Positions 8,303-18,306 are shown, counted from the stretch's first letter. The stretch: DNA of 64,000 nt from Streptomyces mirabilis (GCF_018310535.1 NZ_CP074102.1:1302001-1366000); one strand, 5' to 3'. The notes: generated by a model not told the origin, from the letters alone. A program made the numbers and translations.

Positions 8303-8991
8303 AGCGTCCTCCCGGCGTCCCGTGCCGCGGGGATGTCGACCTCCGTGACGGCGGAGATCTCCGTGGCCGGCGCGGGCTCGCCCGGCTCGGCCGGGTAGCG
8401 GGCCGAGACCCGGGTCGTCTCGCGTACGTAGTCGACCTCGTCGACGTCCACGGACAGGGGCACCTGGCCGAACCGGGCCGCGACGTCCCACAGGATGTCG
8501 GCCTGGTCGGGGTAGGTCCGGTCGAGGGTGAGCTTCACCACCCGGGTCGGGTTGTACGTGCGCGGGTCGTCGACCACCAGGACCGCCACGAGCACGAGGG
8601 CGTTCAGCACGATGACGAGCCAGCCCGCGCGCTGCGGCAGCCCGGTGCACAGCGCGATGACCAGCGCGGCGAAGGTGTAGGCGACGTCCCGCAGGGTGAA
8701 CGCCGCGCTGCGCAGCCGGACCAGGGAGAGGATGCCGAACAGGCCGAAGCCGACCCCGGTCGGGAACTTGCCCGCGCTGATCACGCCCATCGCGGCGAAC
8801 AGGCCGATGTTCAGCGCGGTCAGGACGAGCGGCATCTCCGGTGCGCTGCGGCGGCGTCGGTAGAGCCAGCCGACCAGGATCAGCAGGGCTATGACGTCGA
8901 GCCCGCCTCGCGTGACCAGGTCCATGGGGGCGATCTGGTTCATGATCCCCTTGGCGGCGAGCACCGATATCACCGTGTCCAGCGCGTGCAT
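8299..8991 (-). CDS. DUF4956 membrane protein
   Basis: The 230-residue protein has an N-terminal membrane region with about four helices (GLDVIALLILVGWLY, then VLTALNIGLFAAMGV, a helix after the FGLFGILSLVRLRS loop, and WLVIVLNALVLVAVLVV). A soluble C-terminal domain follows (about 150-230). The glycine-rich FGLFGILSLVRLRS loop followed by RDVAYTFAAL is typical of DUF4956. The ATG at 8991 has GGAAGGAA upstream. It is the first gene of the DUF4956-VTC-PAP2 operon and may anchor or feed the VTC protein. Its biochemical role is unknown in the family. Confidence 0.85.
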   Translation of the reverse strand: MHALDTVISVLAAKGIMNQIAPMDLVTRGGLDVIALLILVGWLYRRRRSAPEMPLVLTALNIGLFAAMGVISAGKFPTGVGFGLFGILSLVRLRSAAFTLRDVAYTFAALVIALCTGLPQRAGWLVIVLNALVLVAVLVVDDPRTYNPTRVVKLTLDRTYPDQADILWDVAARFGQVPLSVDVDEVDYVRETTRVSARYPAEPGEPAPATEISAVTEVDIPAARDAGRTL

Positions 8992-9147
8992 GGCAGTTCC
9001 TTCCCGGCGGCGCGCCAAGCGGCGGACCTGCCCCGGTCCGCGAAGCACCGCGACGCGAAGGACGCTAGGGATGACGCATGAACAGACCATGAAGGCTTCT
9101 CGATGCCCGGCGTCAGGGCGGTCTCGCGCCCGGTTAGCCTGACCGTC

Positions 9148-9815
<668 letters not shown>

Positions 9816-9819
<4 letters not shown>

Positions 9820-11198
9820 CACGGTCCGGGCGTCTGCCCGCACGATTCCAGCGCCTGCCCGTCGCCGCCCGCCTGATGCTGGCCGTCGCCCTCGCCATGT
9901 CCCTCGTCCTGGCCGGGGCCGCGGGCCTGGTCTACTGGCGGGTCGAAGCCGCCCTGGACGGACAGCTCGACGAGGACCTGGCCACGTACCAGCAGAGTCT
10001 GGACCGGGCCGTCGGCACCGGTGCGGGCCTGCCGACCGGTCCCGACGGGAGTCTCCACCAGGTCCTTGCCGCTGACGGCCGGGTGCTGCGCTCCAGCGAC
10101 ACCGTCCGTGATCAGCTGCTCCTCACGCCCGCCGAACGCGAAGCCGTCGTACGCGGCGCCACCGTCCGGCGCGACATCGGGGCTCTGCTGCCCATCACCG
10201 ACGGCACCCTGCGGCTGCGAGCCGAGCGCGTCACCTCCGACGGACAGACCCGCATCGTGGTCGCCGCCGTCCAACGTGGCCACCGCGACGAGGCACTGCG
10301 CGAGCTCCTCGCCCAACTGGCCCTCGCCTCCGGGCTGACGTTGCTGGCCGCCTCGTACGTCGGCTACCGCACCGCCCGCGCCGCCCTGCGCCCCGTCGAG
10401 CGTTACCGCAGCGGCGCCGCCACCCTCGCCAACAGCGCGGACGGCGCCCAGGACCTGCGCCTCGAAGTACCCAGCGACCGCGATGACGAGATCACCCGGC
10501 TCGGCCACACCCTCAACCGCATGCTCGACCGGCTGGCAGCCTCCGCCGCCCGCGAGCACCAGTTCATAGCGGACGCCAGTCACGAACTGCGCACCCCGCT
10601 CACCCTGATGCGCGCCGAACTCGACGTCGCGCTGCACCGGCCGCGCACCGCCGAGGAACTCACCGACACGCTGCGCTCCGTCGACACCGAGGTGCGCCGC
10701 CTGATCACCCTGGCCAACGCCCTCCTCGACCTCGAACAGCTCGGCAGCGGCGAAGGCATCCAGCGCGCTGAGACCGGCCTCGGCCGCCTCCTCGACGATG
10801 CCTGCGCCCCGTACCGCACGGCCGCCGAACGCGACGGACGCATGCTCACCGTCGAACACGACCGCGCCACCGTCCACGTCGACCCGCGCTGGCTCGAACC
10901 GGCCATCGGCACCCTCCTGGACAACGCCCTGCGCCACGGCAGCGGGGCGATCCGACTGCAGGCCGAGACCCACGACGGCCGCCTGCGCCTGTCCGTCACC
11001 GATCAGGGCCCCGGCTTCCCACCGGACTTCCTCCCTTACGCCTTCGACCGCTTCAGCCGGGCCGAGGCCAGCCGCACCACGCCCGGTTCGGGACTGGGCC
11101 TGGCCCTCGTGGCCGCGGTCGCCGCGTCACACAACGGCACAGCCCACGCCGAGAACACCCCTCACGGGGCCATGGTCACGCTCGACATCCCCTGCTGA
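9816..11198 (+). CDS. Membrane sensor histidine kinase
   Basis: The 460-residue kinase has a first membrane helix at about 20-40, an extracytoplasmic sensor region (about 45-155), a second helix (LAQLALASGLTLLAASYVG), a HAMP region, and a HisKA box with the phospho-acceptor H256 in DASHELRTPL. An ATPase domain follows with N box (DNALRHG) and G boxes (DQGPGFPP, GSGLGLALVAAV). It begins with GTG overlapping the response regulator stop (GTGA), so kinase and regulator are co-translated. The sensor region shows no recognisable ligand-binding fold to me. It is convergent with the following MFS gene, with only 7 bases between the stops. Confidence 0.93.
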
Positions 11199-11205
11199 GA
11201 GCCGG

Positions 11206-12384
11206 TCAGCGGGATCGAGAGGCGCGGCGTGCGAGGCCGAGTGCCGGGCCGGTCGCGAGCAGGACGGCGAGGGTCGCGTAACCGAGGGTGAGGGTGGTGA
11301 GCGTGGCGACGGCGGCGACCAGGAGCGGGCCACCCGCGTCGCCGAGTTCGCGGCCGAGTTCGGCGGCGCCCATGGTCCGGCCGAGCCGTTCGGTGGGAGT
11401 GGAGGCGGCCAGGGCGGCGAAGCCGAGGGGGGTGATCAGGCCGGTTCCGACGCCGATCAGGGCCGCGCCGGACAGCACGCCGAGCAGGCCCGGCAGCATC
11501 GCGCAGATAAGACCGGCGGCGGTGATCAGCAGCCCCGCGGTGATGCCGCCGCGCGCGGTGAGGCGTCCGCCGTCCAGGGCCCGTCCGGCGCGAGGCTGGA
11601 CGATCGCGGCGCAGGCGGCGAGCACCGACACCGCGGCGCCGGTGGTGACCGTGCCCAGTCCGGCCGCCCGGCCGGAGACGGGCAGGAAGCCCACGCCGAC
11701 CGACAGAGCGGCGGTCGCGGCGGCCAGTGCCGCCGTCGGGCGGAGGAAGGCGGGATGGGTCAGCCTCCGGGCCAGGTCGAGGACCGTCTGCCGGGTCTTG
11801 GGCAGCGGAGGTACGACGGGGACGGCGAGCGCGGCCCACACCGCGACCGCCGCGCCGAGCACCACCAGCACCGTGAACATCAGCCGCAGACCCCCGGCCC
11901 ACACCAGCACCCCGCCGAGCAGCGGGCCGAGGGTGTAGCCGATGGACTTGTAGAAGCCGTAACTGCCGAAGGCCCGGCCGTGCTTGGCCGCCGGGTTGAG
12001 GCGGGCGACCAGCGCGGACGCCGAGGGCGAGAAGGCGGAGGCGGCGGCGCCCTGGCCCAGGCGCGCCGCCCACAGCCAGCCGGGGCTGTCCGCCACCGCG
12101 TACACGGCGGAGGCGGCGGCGAACGCGACGAGCCCTCCCAACAGCACCGGGCGCGCGCCGACGCGGTCGGCGAGGGTGCCGAAGACAGGCTTGAGCAGCA
12201 CCTCGGCCCCGTCGTACAGGGCGAGCAAGCCACCCAGCACCATCAGCGAGGTGACCGCGTCGTCGGAGAAGCCCCCGAGGTTGGCGGCGATGCCGTGGGC
12301 GCCGAAGGCGGTGGTGAATCCGGCGGCGTACAGCGGCCACATCTGCCGGGCGGGCGCGGTCCGCACCTCCGGAGCCTGGGTCAT
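11206..12384 (-). CDS. MFS efflux transporter (DHA1-like)
   Basis: The 392-residue protein is a 12-helix major facilitator. The inter-helix 2-3 motif is FGTLADRVGARPVLLGG, a clear version of the MFS signature G-x-L-a-D-r-x-G-r-r, and motif C-like glycine and proline residues appear in the fifth helix (YTLGPLLGGVL). Its ATG overlaps the stop of the ChrB-like gene by ATGA, so the pair is co-translated. ChrB-type proteins usually accompany chromate exporters of the CHR family. Here the partner is an MFS protein instead, and chromate or another oxyanion as substrate is only a guess. Confidence 0.85.
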   Translation of the reverse strand: MTQAPEVRTAPARQMWPLYAAGFTTAFGAHGIAANLGGFSDDAVTSLMVLGGLLALYDGAEVLLKPVFGTLADRVGARPVLLGGLVAFAAASAVYAVADSPGWLWAARLGQGAAASAFSPSASALVARLNPAAKHGRAFGSYGFYKSIGYTLGPLLGGVLVWAGGLRLMFTVLVVLGAAVAVWAALAVPVVPPLPKTRQTVLDLARRLTHPAFLRPTAALAAATAALSVGVGFLPVSGRAAGLGTVTTGAAVSVLAACAAIVQPRAGRALDGGRLTARGGITAGLLITAAGLICAMLPGLLGVLSGAALIGVGTGLITPLGFAALAASTPTERLGRTMGAAELGRELGDAGGPLLVAAVATLTTLTLGYATLAVLLATGPALGLARRASRSR

Positions 12385-12947
12385 CCGCTCTGCCCCGGTG
12401 CCTCGTGCAGGGCACGGAAGACCCGCTCCGCGTAGTCCTCACAGGCGGCCGTGCACTGCTTGAGGCGCTCGGTGGCCTCGGCCGCGTCCGCCGTGCCGAA
12501 CACGTCCCGGGCGGTCAGATCGCGATGCCAGCGCCGCAGCCGCTCCAAGGACTGTTCCTCTTCCTCCAACTCGGCAAGCGTGAACTTGGCGATCCGTATC
12601 TCCTTGGCCAGCTCCTCTTCGAACTTGCCGCAGTCGGCGAGGAACTCCGCCCAGTCCTCCTGGCGTGCAGCAGCGAACAGCGACCGGAGGTGTGCGGAAT
12701 CGGCGGGCGTGCGGCCAGAGGCGTCGAGGGTCACGACCTCCCCGCCGGCCCGGTCGGCCAGCTCGACCGCGCGCGCCAGGCCGTCGGCGAACACCGGCAC
12801 ATCGGGGACGGTCCAGGTGCCCTGGCCCAGGGAGAGCGCGCCGATCCGGCGCAGCTCCCGCCAGACCGCGACGCGGTGGCGGGAGGGACCGCTGGGCAGC
12901 CGCACCAGCAGCACCACCCAGCGCACAGCGGTTGAGTCGATAGTCAC
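12381..12947 (-). CDS. ChrB-like protein (N-terminal domain only)
   Basis: The 188-residue protein resembles the N-terminal domain of the chromate resistance regulator ChrB. Shared features are the opening RWVVLLVRLPSGPSRHRVAVWR, a G-A-x-x-L-x-x-G-x-x-x-V-P segment, and a C-terminal coiled-coil-like stretch rich in Glu and Arg (LEEEEQSLERLRRWHRD). Full ChrB proteins carry a second enzymatic domain of about 130 residues that is missing here; stand-alone N-domains occur in actinobacteria. The start is GTG at 12947 with no strong ribosome site, so a start slightly downstream is possible. It heads a two-gene unit with the MFS exporter. Confidence 0.65.
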   Translation of the reverse strand: MTIDSTAVRWVVLLVRLPSGPSRHRVAVWRELRRIGALSLGQGTWTVPDVPVFADGLARAVELADRAGGEVVTLDASGRTPADSAHLRSLFAAARQEDWAEFLADCGKFEEELAKEIRIAKFTLAELEEEEQSLERLRRWHRDLTARDVFGTADAAEATERLKQCTAACEDYAERVFRALHEAPGQSG

Positions 12948-12986
12948 GCGAAGGAATGTATCACTCGTTACATCCGCCCGGTTTGG

Positions 12987-13640
12987 TCAGGCGGTGAGTA
13001 CTCCAGTGGCGAGCAGCGCGAGGAGCAGCGTGCCGATGATGATCCGGTAGATGACGAAGGCGTTGAAGGAGTGCTTGGCGACGAACTTCAGCAGCCAGGC
13101 GATGGAGGCGTAAGCGACCACGAAGGACTCGGCCGTGCCCACCGCGAGCGGCACGGCGCCGGCCCCGGCACCGACGGCGTCCTTGAGTTCGTACAGGCCC
13201 GCGCCGGTCAGAGCCGGAATGCCGAGGAAGAAGGAGAGCCGAGTGGCGGCCACCCGATCGAGGTCGAGGATGAGGGCGGTGGACATGGTGGCGCCGGAGC
13301 GCGAGAAGCCGGGGAAGAGCAAGGCGAGGATCTGTGAACTGCCCACCAACATCGCGTCCTTGAGGGCGGTGTCGTCCTCGCCTCGCTTGTGGCGGCCCAT
13401 CTGGTCGGCCGCCCACATGAGGCCGCTGCCGGCGATCAGCGATCCGGCGACCACCCACAGGGAGGCGAGGGATCCCTCGATGAGCGGCTTGGCGGCCAGG
13501 CCCGCGGCGACGATCGGGATGGTGGCGCAGATGACCCACCGGGCGAACTTGTAGTCGTGGTTCTGGCGTTCCTCACGGTTGCGCAGTCCACGCCCCCAGG
13601 CGGAGACGATCCGGACGATGTCCTTGAACTGGTCAGCAGC
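12987..13640 (-). pseudogene. uppP: Undecaprenyl-diphosphate phosphatase, N-terminally truncated
   Basis: About 217 residues match the C-terminal three quarters of UppP (BacA), the integral membrane phosphatase that recycles the cell-wall lipid carrier. The second catalytic motif PGFSRSGATM is present. The first motif (E-G-x-T-E-F-L-P-x-S-S-T-G) and the start codon are missing because the frame is joined at about 13630 to an IS256-type transposase fragment. Without the first motif the enzyme should be inactive. Streptomyces genomes usually carry further uppP copies, so the loss need not be lethal. Confidence 0.85.
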
Positions 13641-13834
13641 CTGTCCCGGTGTCCATTGCGCCAGGTCGTGCGCGTCTCGGAGTACTCGCGCGGCGCGGCA
13701 CCGATCACATCGGTGGCCTCGGCCTCGATCAGCTCCTGCAGGATGCCCTCGCACACCACCCTGATTGCTTCAACTCCATCGACCCGACGTAGTGACTCAA
13801 GCAGCCGCATCAGCTCAGACTGGGACAAGGCCAT
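13630..13834 (-). mobile_element. IS256-family transposase N-terminal fragment
   Basis: The minus strand from 13834 encodes the typical opening of a Streptomyces IS256 (Mutator) transposase: MALSQSELMRLLESLRRVDG, then EATDVIGAAPREYSETR and WRNGHRDRLL. Its start has a good GGAGGAG ribosome site at 13843-13849. The coding sequence breaks after about 66 residues at the fusion with uppP, so the catalytic DDE domain and the far end of the element are gone. The element therefore cannot move by itself. The fragment lies in the same orientation as uppP and could supply its promoter. Confidence 0.85.
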
Positions 13835-14080
13835 CGTGCGCTCCTCCGGTTGAACTGCCCGTTCACCAGGGAGACTTGCGCGATGGCCTGCCCTTGTTCA
13901 GGGGGCATGCAACGCCGGCGGATGCACGCCCCGAGCAGACACCCGCGCGTTCCGGGCCCTGCCCGGCTACACCACTTCATGGGACGCAACCCCGCGGCGT
14001 GCGGCCTCCAGGCAGCGACGGCGTCTCGTTCGGGGCGGCTCAAAGTCGTCCTCACCCTGGAGCGGCACCGCTGAGAACGC
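13835..14080. other. Likely IS left end and unassigned spacer
   Basis: This 246-base stretch between the transposase fragment and the MFS stop carries the transposase ribosome site and probably the upstream end of the insertion sequence. I see no terminal inverted repeat pair, since the other end has been lost, and no convincing gene. Confidence 0.4.
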
Positions 14081-15439
14081 TCAGTGTTGCCAGTCCTCGG
14101 CGGTGAGGGTGTCCCGGGTCTCCGGTGCCCAGCCCAGGCTGACCACCGTGCCGAGCAGGAGCACCAGCGCCATCCAGCCCATTGACCAGCCTATCCCGAG
14201 CCGGCTCAGGCTGACCGGCAGGACGAAGGTGCCCACAGCGGAGGCGACCCGGCTGGTGCCGTTGAGAAAGCCGACCCCGGAGCCGCGCAGCGCGGTGGGG
14301 AACAGCTCGGGCGGGTAGACCTGGGTGATGTTGGACGCCCCGGCCATCACAAAGGTGTAGACGAGGAACGGGACCATCAGCACCCAGCCCGAGACGCCGT
14401 TGAGTACGGCCATCGCCGCCAGACAGGTGGCGAGAATCGCGAAGGTGCCGATCGTGAACGGCCGTCGGCCCATCCGCTGGACTGGCCACAGCCCGATCAC
14501 GCCACCCAGCAGCAGGGCCAGGTTGAGCATCAGGTTCTGAGTGTTGGCGTCGGAGATGTGCATGGTGCTCAGGATCTGCGACATGAAGGTGTAGATGGCG
14601 AAGTAGGGCAGCACCTGGGCGCTGTAGAAGATGACGCCGAACCAGGTCTTGGCCGCTTGGCCGGGGGCGAACAGATCGCGGTAACGGACGGCGGACGGCT
14701 GCTCGGAGGTCGCGGCCGCGGCCTCCTCGGCGGTGGCCGCGGATTGCCCGAGGTATGTGCGGCGGATCTCCGCGGCCTCGGCGGCGCGGCCGCGGGTGGC
14801 CAGCCAACTCGGGGACTCCGGGATTCCGATCCGCAGCAGCAGCACGAGCAGGGCGGGCAGCGCCCCACTGGCCAGCAGCCAGTGTGCGGCGCTGTCGGTG
14901 ATCGGGATGTAGGTGCCCAGGATGTTGGCCAGTACGTAGCCGACGGTCCACAGCACGGTGAGCGCTCCCAGCAGGAGGCCGCGCAGCCGGCGAGGGGCGA
15001 ACTCGGAGAGCAGGGTCGGGCCGACGGCGTAGTCGGCGCCCAGGCCGAAGCCGATCACGAGCCGGAGCGCGAAGAGGGCGAGCGGGGTATGCGCCCAGAA
15101 CTGGGCGGCTGAGGCGATCGCGATCAGAGCGAAGTTGTAGAGGTAGACCTTTTGCCGCCCGATCGCGTCCGCCACCCTTCCGAGCAGGATGCTGCCGAAG
15201 AACAGCCCGATCAGCGCGGAGGCGCCCAGCAGTCCCTGCCAAACACCGGACAGGTGCATGGTCGTGTCGAGCACGGGGAGGACCGCGCCGATGATGCCGA
15301 GGGCGTAGCCGTCGCAGAAATTCGCCCCGAAGGTGGTGGCCGTCACCCGAAAATGGAAGCCGGTGAGCGGTTCCGCTGGGGCGGTGCCCGATGGAGCCGT
15401 TGCGATCCGGCCTTCTGTTGACTTCGCGTCTGTCGTCAT
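14081..15439 (-). CDS. MFS metabolite/sugar-type symporter
   Basis: The 452-residue protein is an MFS transporter of the metabolite:H+ or sugar porter type. The signature LGRVADAIGRQKVY lies between helices 2 and 3, and RLVIGFGLGADYAVGPTLLSE with PESPSWLATRGR marks the sugar/aromatic-acid porter branch. VQRMGRRPF repeats the pattern in the second half. The ATG at 15439 follows GGGAGG; upstream in-frame codons include a 12-bp tandem repeat region and are not protein-like. It lies downstream of the ammonia-lyase-like gene in the same direction, but a strong terminator separates them. It probably imports an organic acid or amino acid handled by the neighbouring enzymes. Confidence 0.85.
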   Translation of the reverse strand: MTTDAKSTEGRIATAPSGTAPAEPLTGFHFRVTATTFGANFCDGYALGIIGAVLPVLDTTMHLSGVWQGLLGASALIGLFFGSILLGRVADAIGRQKVYLYNFALIAIASAAQFWAHTPLALFALRLVIGFGLGADYAVGPTLLSEFAPRRLRGLLLGALTVLWTVGYVLANILGTYIPITDSAAHWLLASGALPALLVLLLRIGIPESPSWLATRGRAAEAAEIRRTYLGQSAATAEEAAAATSEQPSAVRYRDLFAPGQAAKTWFGVIFYSAQVLPYFAIYTFMSQILSTMHISDANTQNLMLNLALLLGGVIGLWPVQRMGRRPFTIGTFAILATCLAAMAVLNGVSGWVLMVPFLVYTFVMAGASNITQVYPPELFPTALRGSGVGFLNGTSRVASAVGTFVLPVSLSRLGIGWSMGWMALVLLLGTVVSLGWAPETRDTLTAEDWQH

Positions 15440-15524
15440 GCATGCCTCCCGGCAGCTGGATCTGTAAAGCCCGCCGTGCAACTCGGTGTTGTTGTGGTCA
15501 GGTTCTGGCCGCGGTGAAGCGGCC

Positions 15525-15567
15525 GTCGAAAGCGATGTCGAAGGCGATGTCGAAGGCGATGTCGAAG
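15525..15567. repeat. 12-bp tandem repeat upstream of MFS gene
   Basis: Three and a half copies of GTCGAARGCGAT run head to tail at 15525-15567, between the lyase terminator and the MFS start. Only the first copy differs, by one base. Position suggests a repeated regulatory site or a slippage-prone 5' leader. Confidence 0.6.
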
Positions 15568-15590
15568 CTGTTGGGGGCAGGGTTCGCACG

Positions 15591-15623
15591 GCGGGCGGAG
15601 GGATTGTCGGACCCTCCGCCCGC
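15591..15623 (-). terminator. Hairpin terminator of the lyase-like gene
   Basis: A perfect 12-bp stem (GCGGGCGGAGGG at 15591-15602 with its complement at 15612-15623) and a 9-base loop start 3 bases after the lyase stop codon. It separates that gene from the MFS transporter. Confidence 0.8.
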
Positions 15624-15625
15624 TC

Positions 15626-17098
15626 TTATGACCGAACTCGCAGCCCTTGCCCCCACAAATCGGGAAGAAGTCGACCGGCGGCTTCGATGTCCTCGCTCAG
15701 CGGCCGGTCGTGTGTGTTGCGGTCGAGAGCGGCGTCCGCGGCTGCAAAGTATCGACCGAGCGGGGTGCCCGGCTCGGGGAAGTTCCCGCCAAGCCGCAGC
15801 GCCCGGACCGCGCCGACGAGTTCACACGCTATGAGGCGTCGGTACCACTCCACGGATTCCGTTGTGCGGCGTGCTGCCTGGTCGGCGAAAGACGCGTGGT
15901 CTTCGGCGCCTCGAGAGATCACCACGTGCCCAAGGGCCGCTGGAAACGCGGCAGCACGCAATTCGCCGACCGCGGCTGCGGCGTCGTATTCGAGCATCAT
16001 TATTCCGCTGCTGCCTGCCGGCCCTGTCGCAAGGAACGGGGTCAGCCCGGTGATCTCCGGCTCAGACAGAGCGCACAGGCGAATCTGTGCAAGCTGAGCA
16101 GCCTGCACGAGCGCAATACGCAACTGATCCAGCGCCAACGCCACGGGTGCCGCATGGAAGTTCCCATTATGGAAAACATCGTTCGCACTGGCACTGACCA
16201 GAGGATTCTCGGCAGCAGCATTGATCTCGACAGCGAGTACCGACTGTGCTGCGCCCAGGGCATCGAAGGCAGGCCCCATGACCTGCGGCAGCGCCCGGAA
16301 GCCGTATGGATCCTGAATCCTTGCTCTACCGACCACCTGGCCGTCAAGGAGTTGGCGGACCACCGCCGCCGCATGCTGTTGCCCGGGGTGGGGGCGTGCA
16401 GCGTGAACGTGCGCATCGAACGGTTCTGTTGACCCGCGAACGGCGATGAGTGACATGGTTGCCACCGTGAGCGTCGCATGGAGCAGCCTCTCCAGGTCGC
16501 GGCAGGCCAAGGCCGCCGAGGCCAGGGTGAGGGCATTGCTCTCCATGATTGCCAGTCCGTCACCGGGGTGCAGGACAAGGCGACTGCTGATTATGCCGTC
16601 CTGCCAAGGACTCTCTCCAATCAGGCACAAAGCGGTTTCGCACATCGCGGTGAGGTCGCCGGTTCCGATCGACCCAAAGGCGTGCACCCTCGGCAACGTT
16701 CGCAGGGCGAGACTCTGCACGAAGGCATCAACAACGTCCACATGGACGCCCGAGCCGCCGGCCAGCATCTGGTTGGCGCGAATGGCCAACATCGCCCGCA
16801 ATACATCGTCTTTTACCCAGGGGCCGAATCCGCTTGCGACGCTTCGCAGTAGTCGATAGTCCTGGTCCGCGCTGCCATCGATCTCGATATCGACAGTCTT
16901 ATTGGCTCCTACACCAGTCGTGCGCCCGTATACCGGACGGTTGGCGGCGATCTTTTGCGATGCCACCCATGCCTCCACGGCACGCGCTCGAGCTTCTGCA
17001 TCCATGCGGACCGGCGCGCCACCACGAGCCACCTCTTCGACCTGGGCGAGCGTCAGACAGCTGCCGTCCAGCGTGATCTCGTCATCGAAGTTCGACAT
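15626..17098 (-). CDS. Aromatic amino acid/histidine ammonia-lyase family protein lacking the MIO triad
   Basis: The 490-residue protein is a full-length member of the histidine/phenylalanine ammonia-lyase family (PF00221). Conserved landmarks are VYGRTTGVGANK with the catalytic-loop Tyr, QDPYGFRALPQVMG, EINAAAENPL, HNGNFHAAPVALALD, and GIMMLEYDAAA with EDHASF near the end. The cofactor loop that is normally GSVGASGDLA reads GSIGTGDLTA (S143 to A150). The Ala-Ser-Gly that cyclises into the MIO prosthetic group is absent and one residue is deleted. The protein may therefore use another mechanism or no longer be a lyase. Starts at 17098, 17101 and 17164 are all possible. It follows the reductase gene after a 248-base gap and ends in its own terminator. 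Confidence 0.82.
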   Translation of the reverse strand: MSNFDDEITLDGSCLTLAQVEEVARGGAPVRMDAEARARAVEAWVASQKIAANRPVYGRTTGVGANKTVDIEIDGSADQDYRLLRSVASGFGPWVKDDVLRAMLAIRANQMLAGGSGVHVDVVDAFVQSLALRTLPRVHAFGSIGTGDLTAMCETALCLIGESPWQDGIISSRLVLHPGDGLAIMESNALTLASAALACRDLERLLHATLTVATMSLIAVRGSTEPFDAHVHAARPHPGQQHAAAVVRQLLDGQVVGRARIQDPYGFRALPQVMGPAFDALGAAQSVLAVEINAAAENPLVSASANDVFHNGNFHAAPVALALDQLRIALVQAAQLAQIRLCALSEPEITGLTPFLATGPAGSSGIMMLEYDAAAAVGELRAAAFPAALGHVVISRGAEDHASFADQAARRTTESVEWYRRLIACELVGAVRALRLGGNFPEPGTPLGRYFAAADAALDRNTHDRPLSEDIEAAGRLLPDLWGQGLRVRS

Positions 17099-17349
17099 CA
17101 TGCCAATCCCTGTGTCTGTGTGCGTTTGTTGGAGACGGCTGCGGAGTAGTCGACCCACGGTCATCTCCCGCCTGGTGCGGCTCCCAGTGAAGCAAGATCG
17201 TGCCGTGCGCCCACCCGATGGTCCGGACCATGCGGTCGAGGACTGCAGCCGGCGCTGTTCTCGCCCGCCACCGGCAGGTCTGTCCCTCGTGACGCATGTG
17301 GCGGGCCCGAGCAGTTCCCGGGCGAAGGGCGGATCGGGTGCGCCCCAGG

Positions 17350-18306
17350 TCAGACGTCGAGAACCAGCCGGTCCCCCCGGCATCGGGAGACGCAGATCAT
17401 CATGGTGTCCCCCGCCGCGCGTTCCTCGTCGCTGAGCACCTGGTCGCGGTGGTCCGGGACCCCCGCCAGCACCGCCGTCTCGCATGTCCCGCACGCGCCC
17501 TCACGGCATGAGCTGAGCGTGCGTATACCCGCCGCGGAAAGGGCGTCGAGGACAGACTGCTGAGCCCCGACCTCGATCTCCCGGCCATCGCGGGTCTCCA
17601 CTGTGAAGGCCCGGTCGTCCTCGCGCGGGTACCCCTCCGCCGAGCCGGAGGTGAAGCGTTCGAGCGCCAGCCGGGCGCCCGGGCTCGCGGCGGCGTATTT
17701 CTCCACCGCCGCGAGCAGACCGGTCGGCCCACACGCGTACAGACACGCGTCCTCGGAGCCCAGGCGGTCCAGCTCGTCGGTGAGGTCGGCGATGCCCGAC
17801 TCGTCGTCCCGGTGCAGCCGCACCTTCTCCCCGTACCGGGCGAGTTCCGCGGTGAACGCCATGGAACGCGCGCTGCGCCCCAGGTAAAGCAGCTTCCAGT
17901 CCTTGCCCGCCTCCTCTGCCGCCGCCGCCATCGGCAGGATCGGGGTGATGCCGATGCCGCCGGCGACGAAGACGTAGCGGTCCGCGGTGAGGTCCAGTGG
18001 GAAGGTGTTGCGGGGTGTGCCCACCAGGAGCGTGTCGCCCGGTCGGACACGGTCGTGGAGGTGAGCCGAGCCGCCGCGGCTCTCCGGTTCACGGAGGACC
18101 GCGATACGCCAGGTCGGTCCGTCCGGCGCCGAGGTCAGCGAGTACTGCCGGACCAGGTCACGGGACAGGATGACGTCGACATGCGCCCCGGGAGTCCACG
18201 CGGTCAGGGCGCGTCCCCCGCGTGCGGCCAGGACGAGGGAGACGACCCCCGCAGCCTCGGCCCTCACCTCCTCAACCGTGACGGTCACGAACTTCTGCGC
18301 TGGCAT
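17350..18306 (-). CDS. PDR/VanB-type reductase with C-terminal [2Fe-2S] ferredoxin domain
   Basis: The 318-residue protein has the layout of phthalate dioxygenase reductases. A flavin-binding barrel carries RQYSLTSAPDG, an NAD domain carries FVAGGIGITPILPM and YACGPTGLL, and a plant-type [2Fe-2S] domain ends the protein with C-x4-C-x2-C in SCREGACGTCE and a fourth Cys in MMICVSR. Such reductases feed electrons to oxygenases and O-demethylating P450s. The ATG at 18306 has GGAGGAG upstream. It is divergent from the P450 gene across 226 bases, so it is the likely redox partner of that enzyme, allowing electron transfer from NAD(P)H without a separate ferredoxin. Confidence 0.9.
   Translation of the reverse strand: MPAQKFVTVTVEEVRAEAAGVVSLVLAARGGRALTAWTPGAHVDVILSRDLVRQYSLTSAPDGPTWRIAVLREPESRGGSAHLHDRVRPGDTLLVGTPRNTFPLDLTADRYVFVAGGIGITPILPMAAAAEEAGKDWKLLYLGRSARSMAFTAELARYGEKVRLHRDDESGIADLTDELDRLGSEDACLYACGPTGLLAAVEKYAAASPGARLALERFTSGSAEGYPREDDRAFTVETRDGREIEVGAQQSVLDALSAAGIRTLSSCREGACGTCETAVLAGVPDHRDQVLSDEERAAGDTMMICVSRCRGDRLVLDV

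Noticed and set aside
15626..17098. Calling the lyase-like gene hutH (histidine degradation)
   Set aside because: The MIO triad is absent and no hutU, hutI or hutG neighbours are present.
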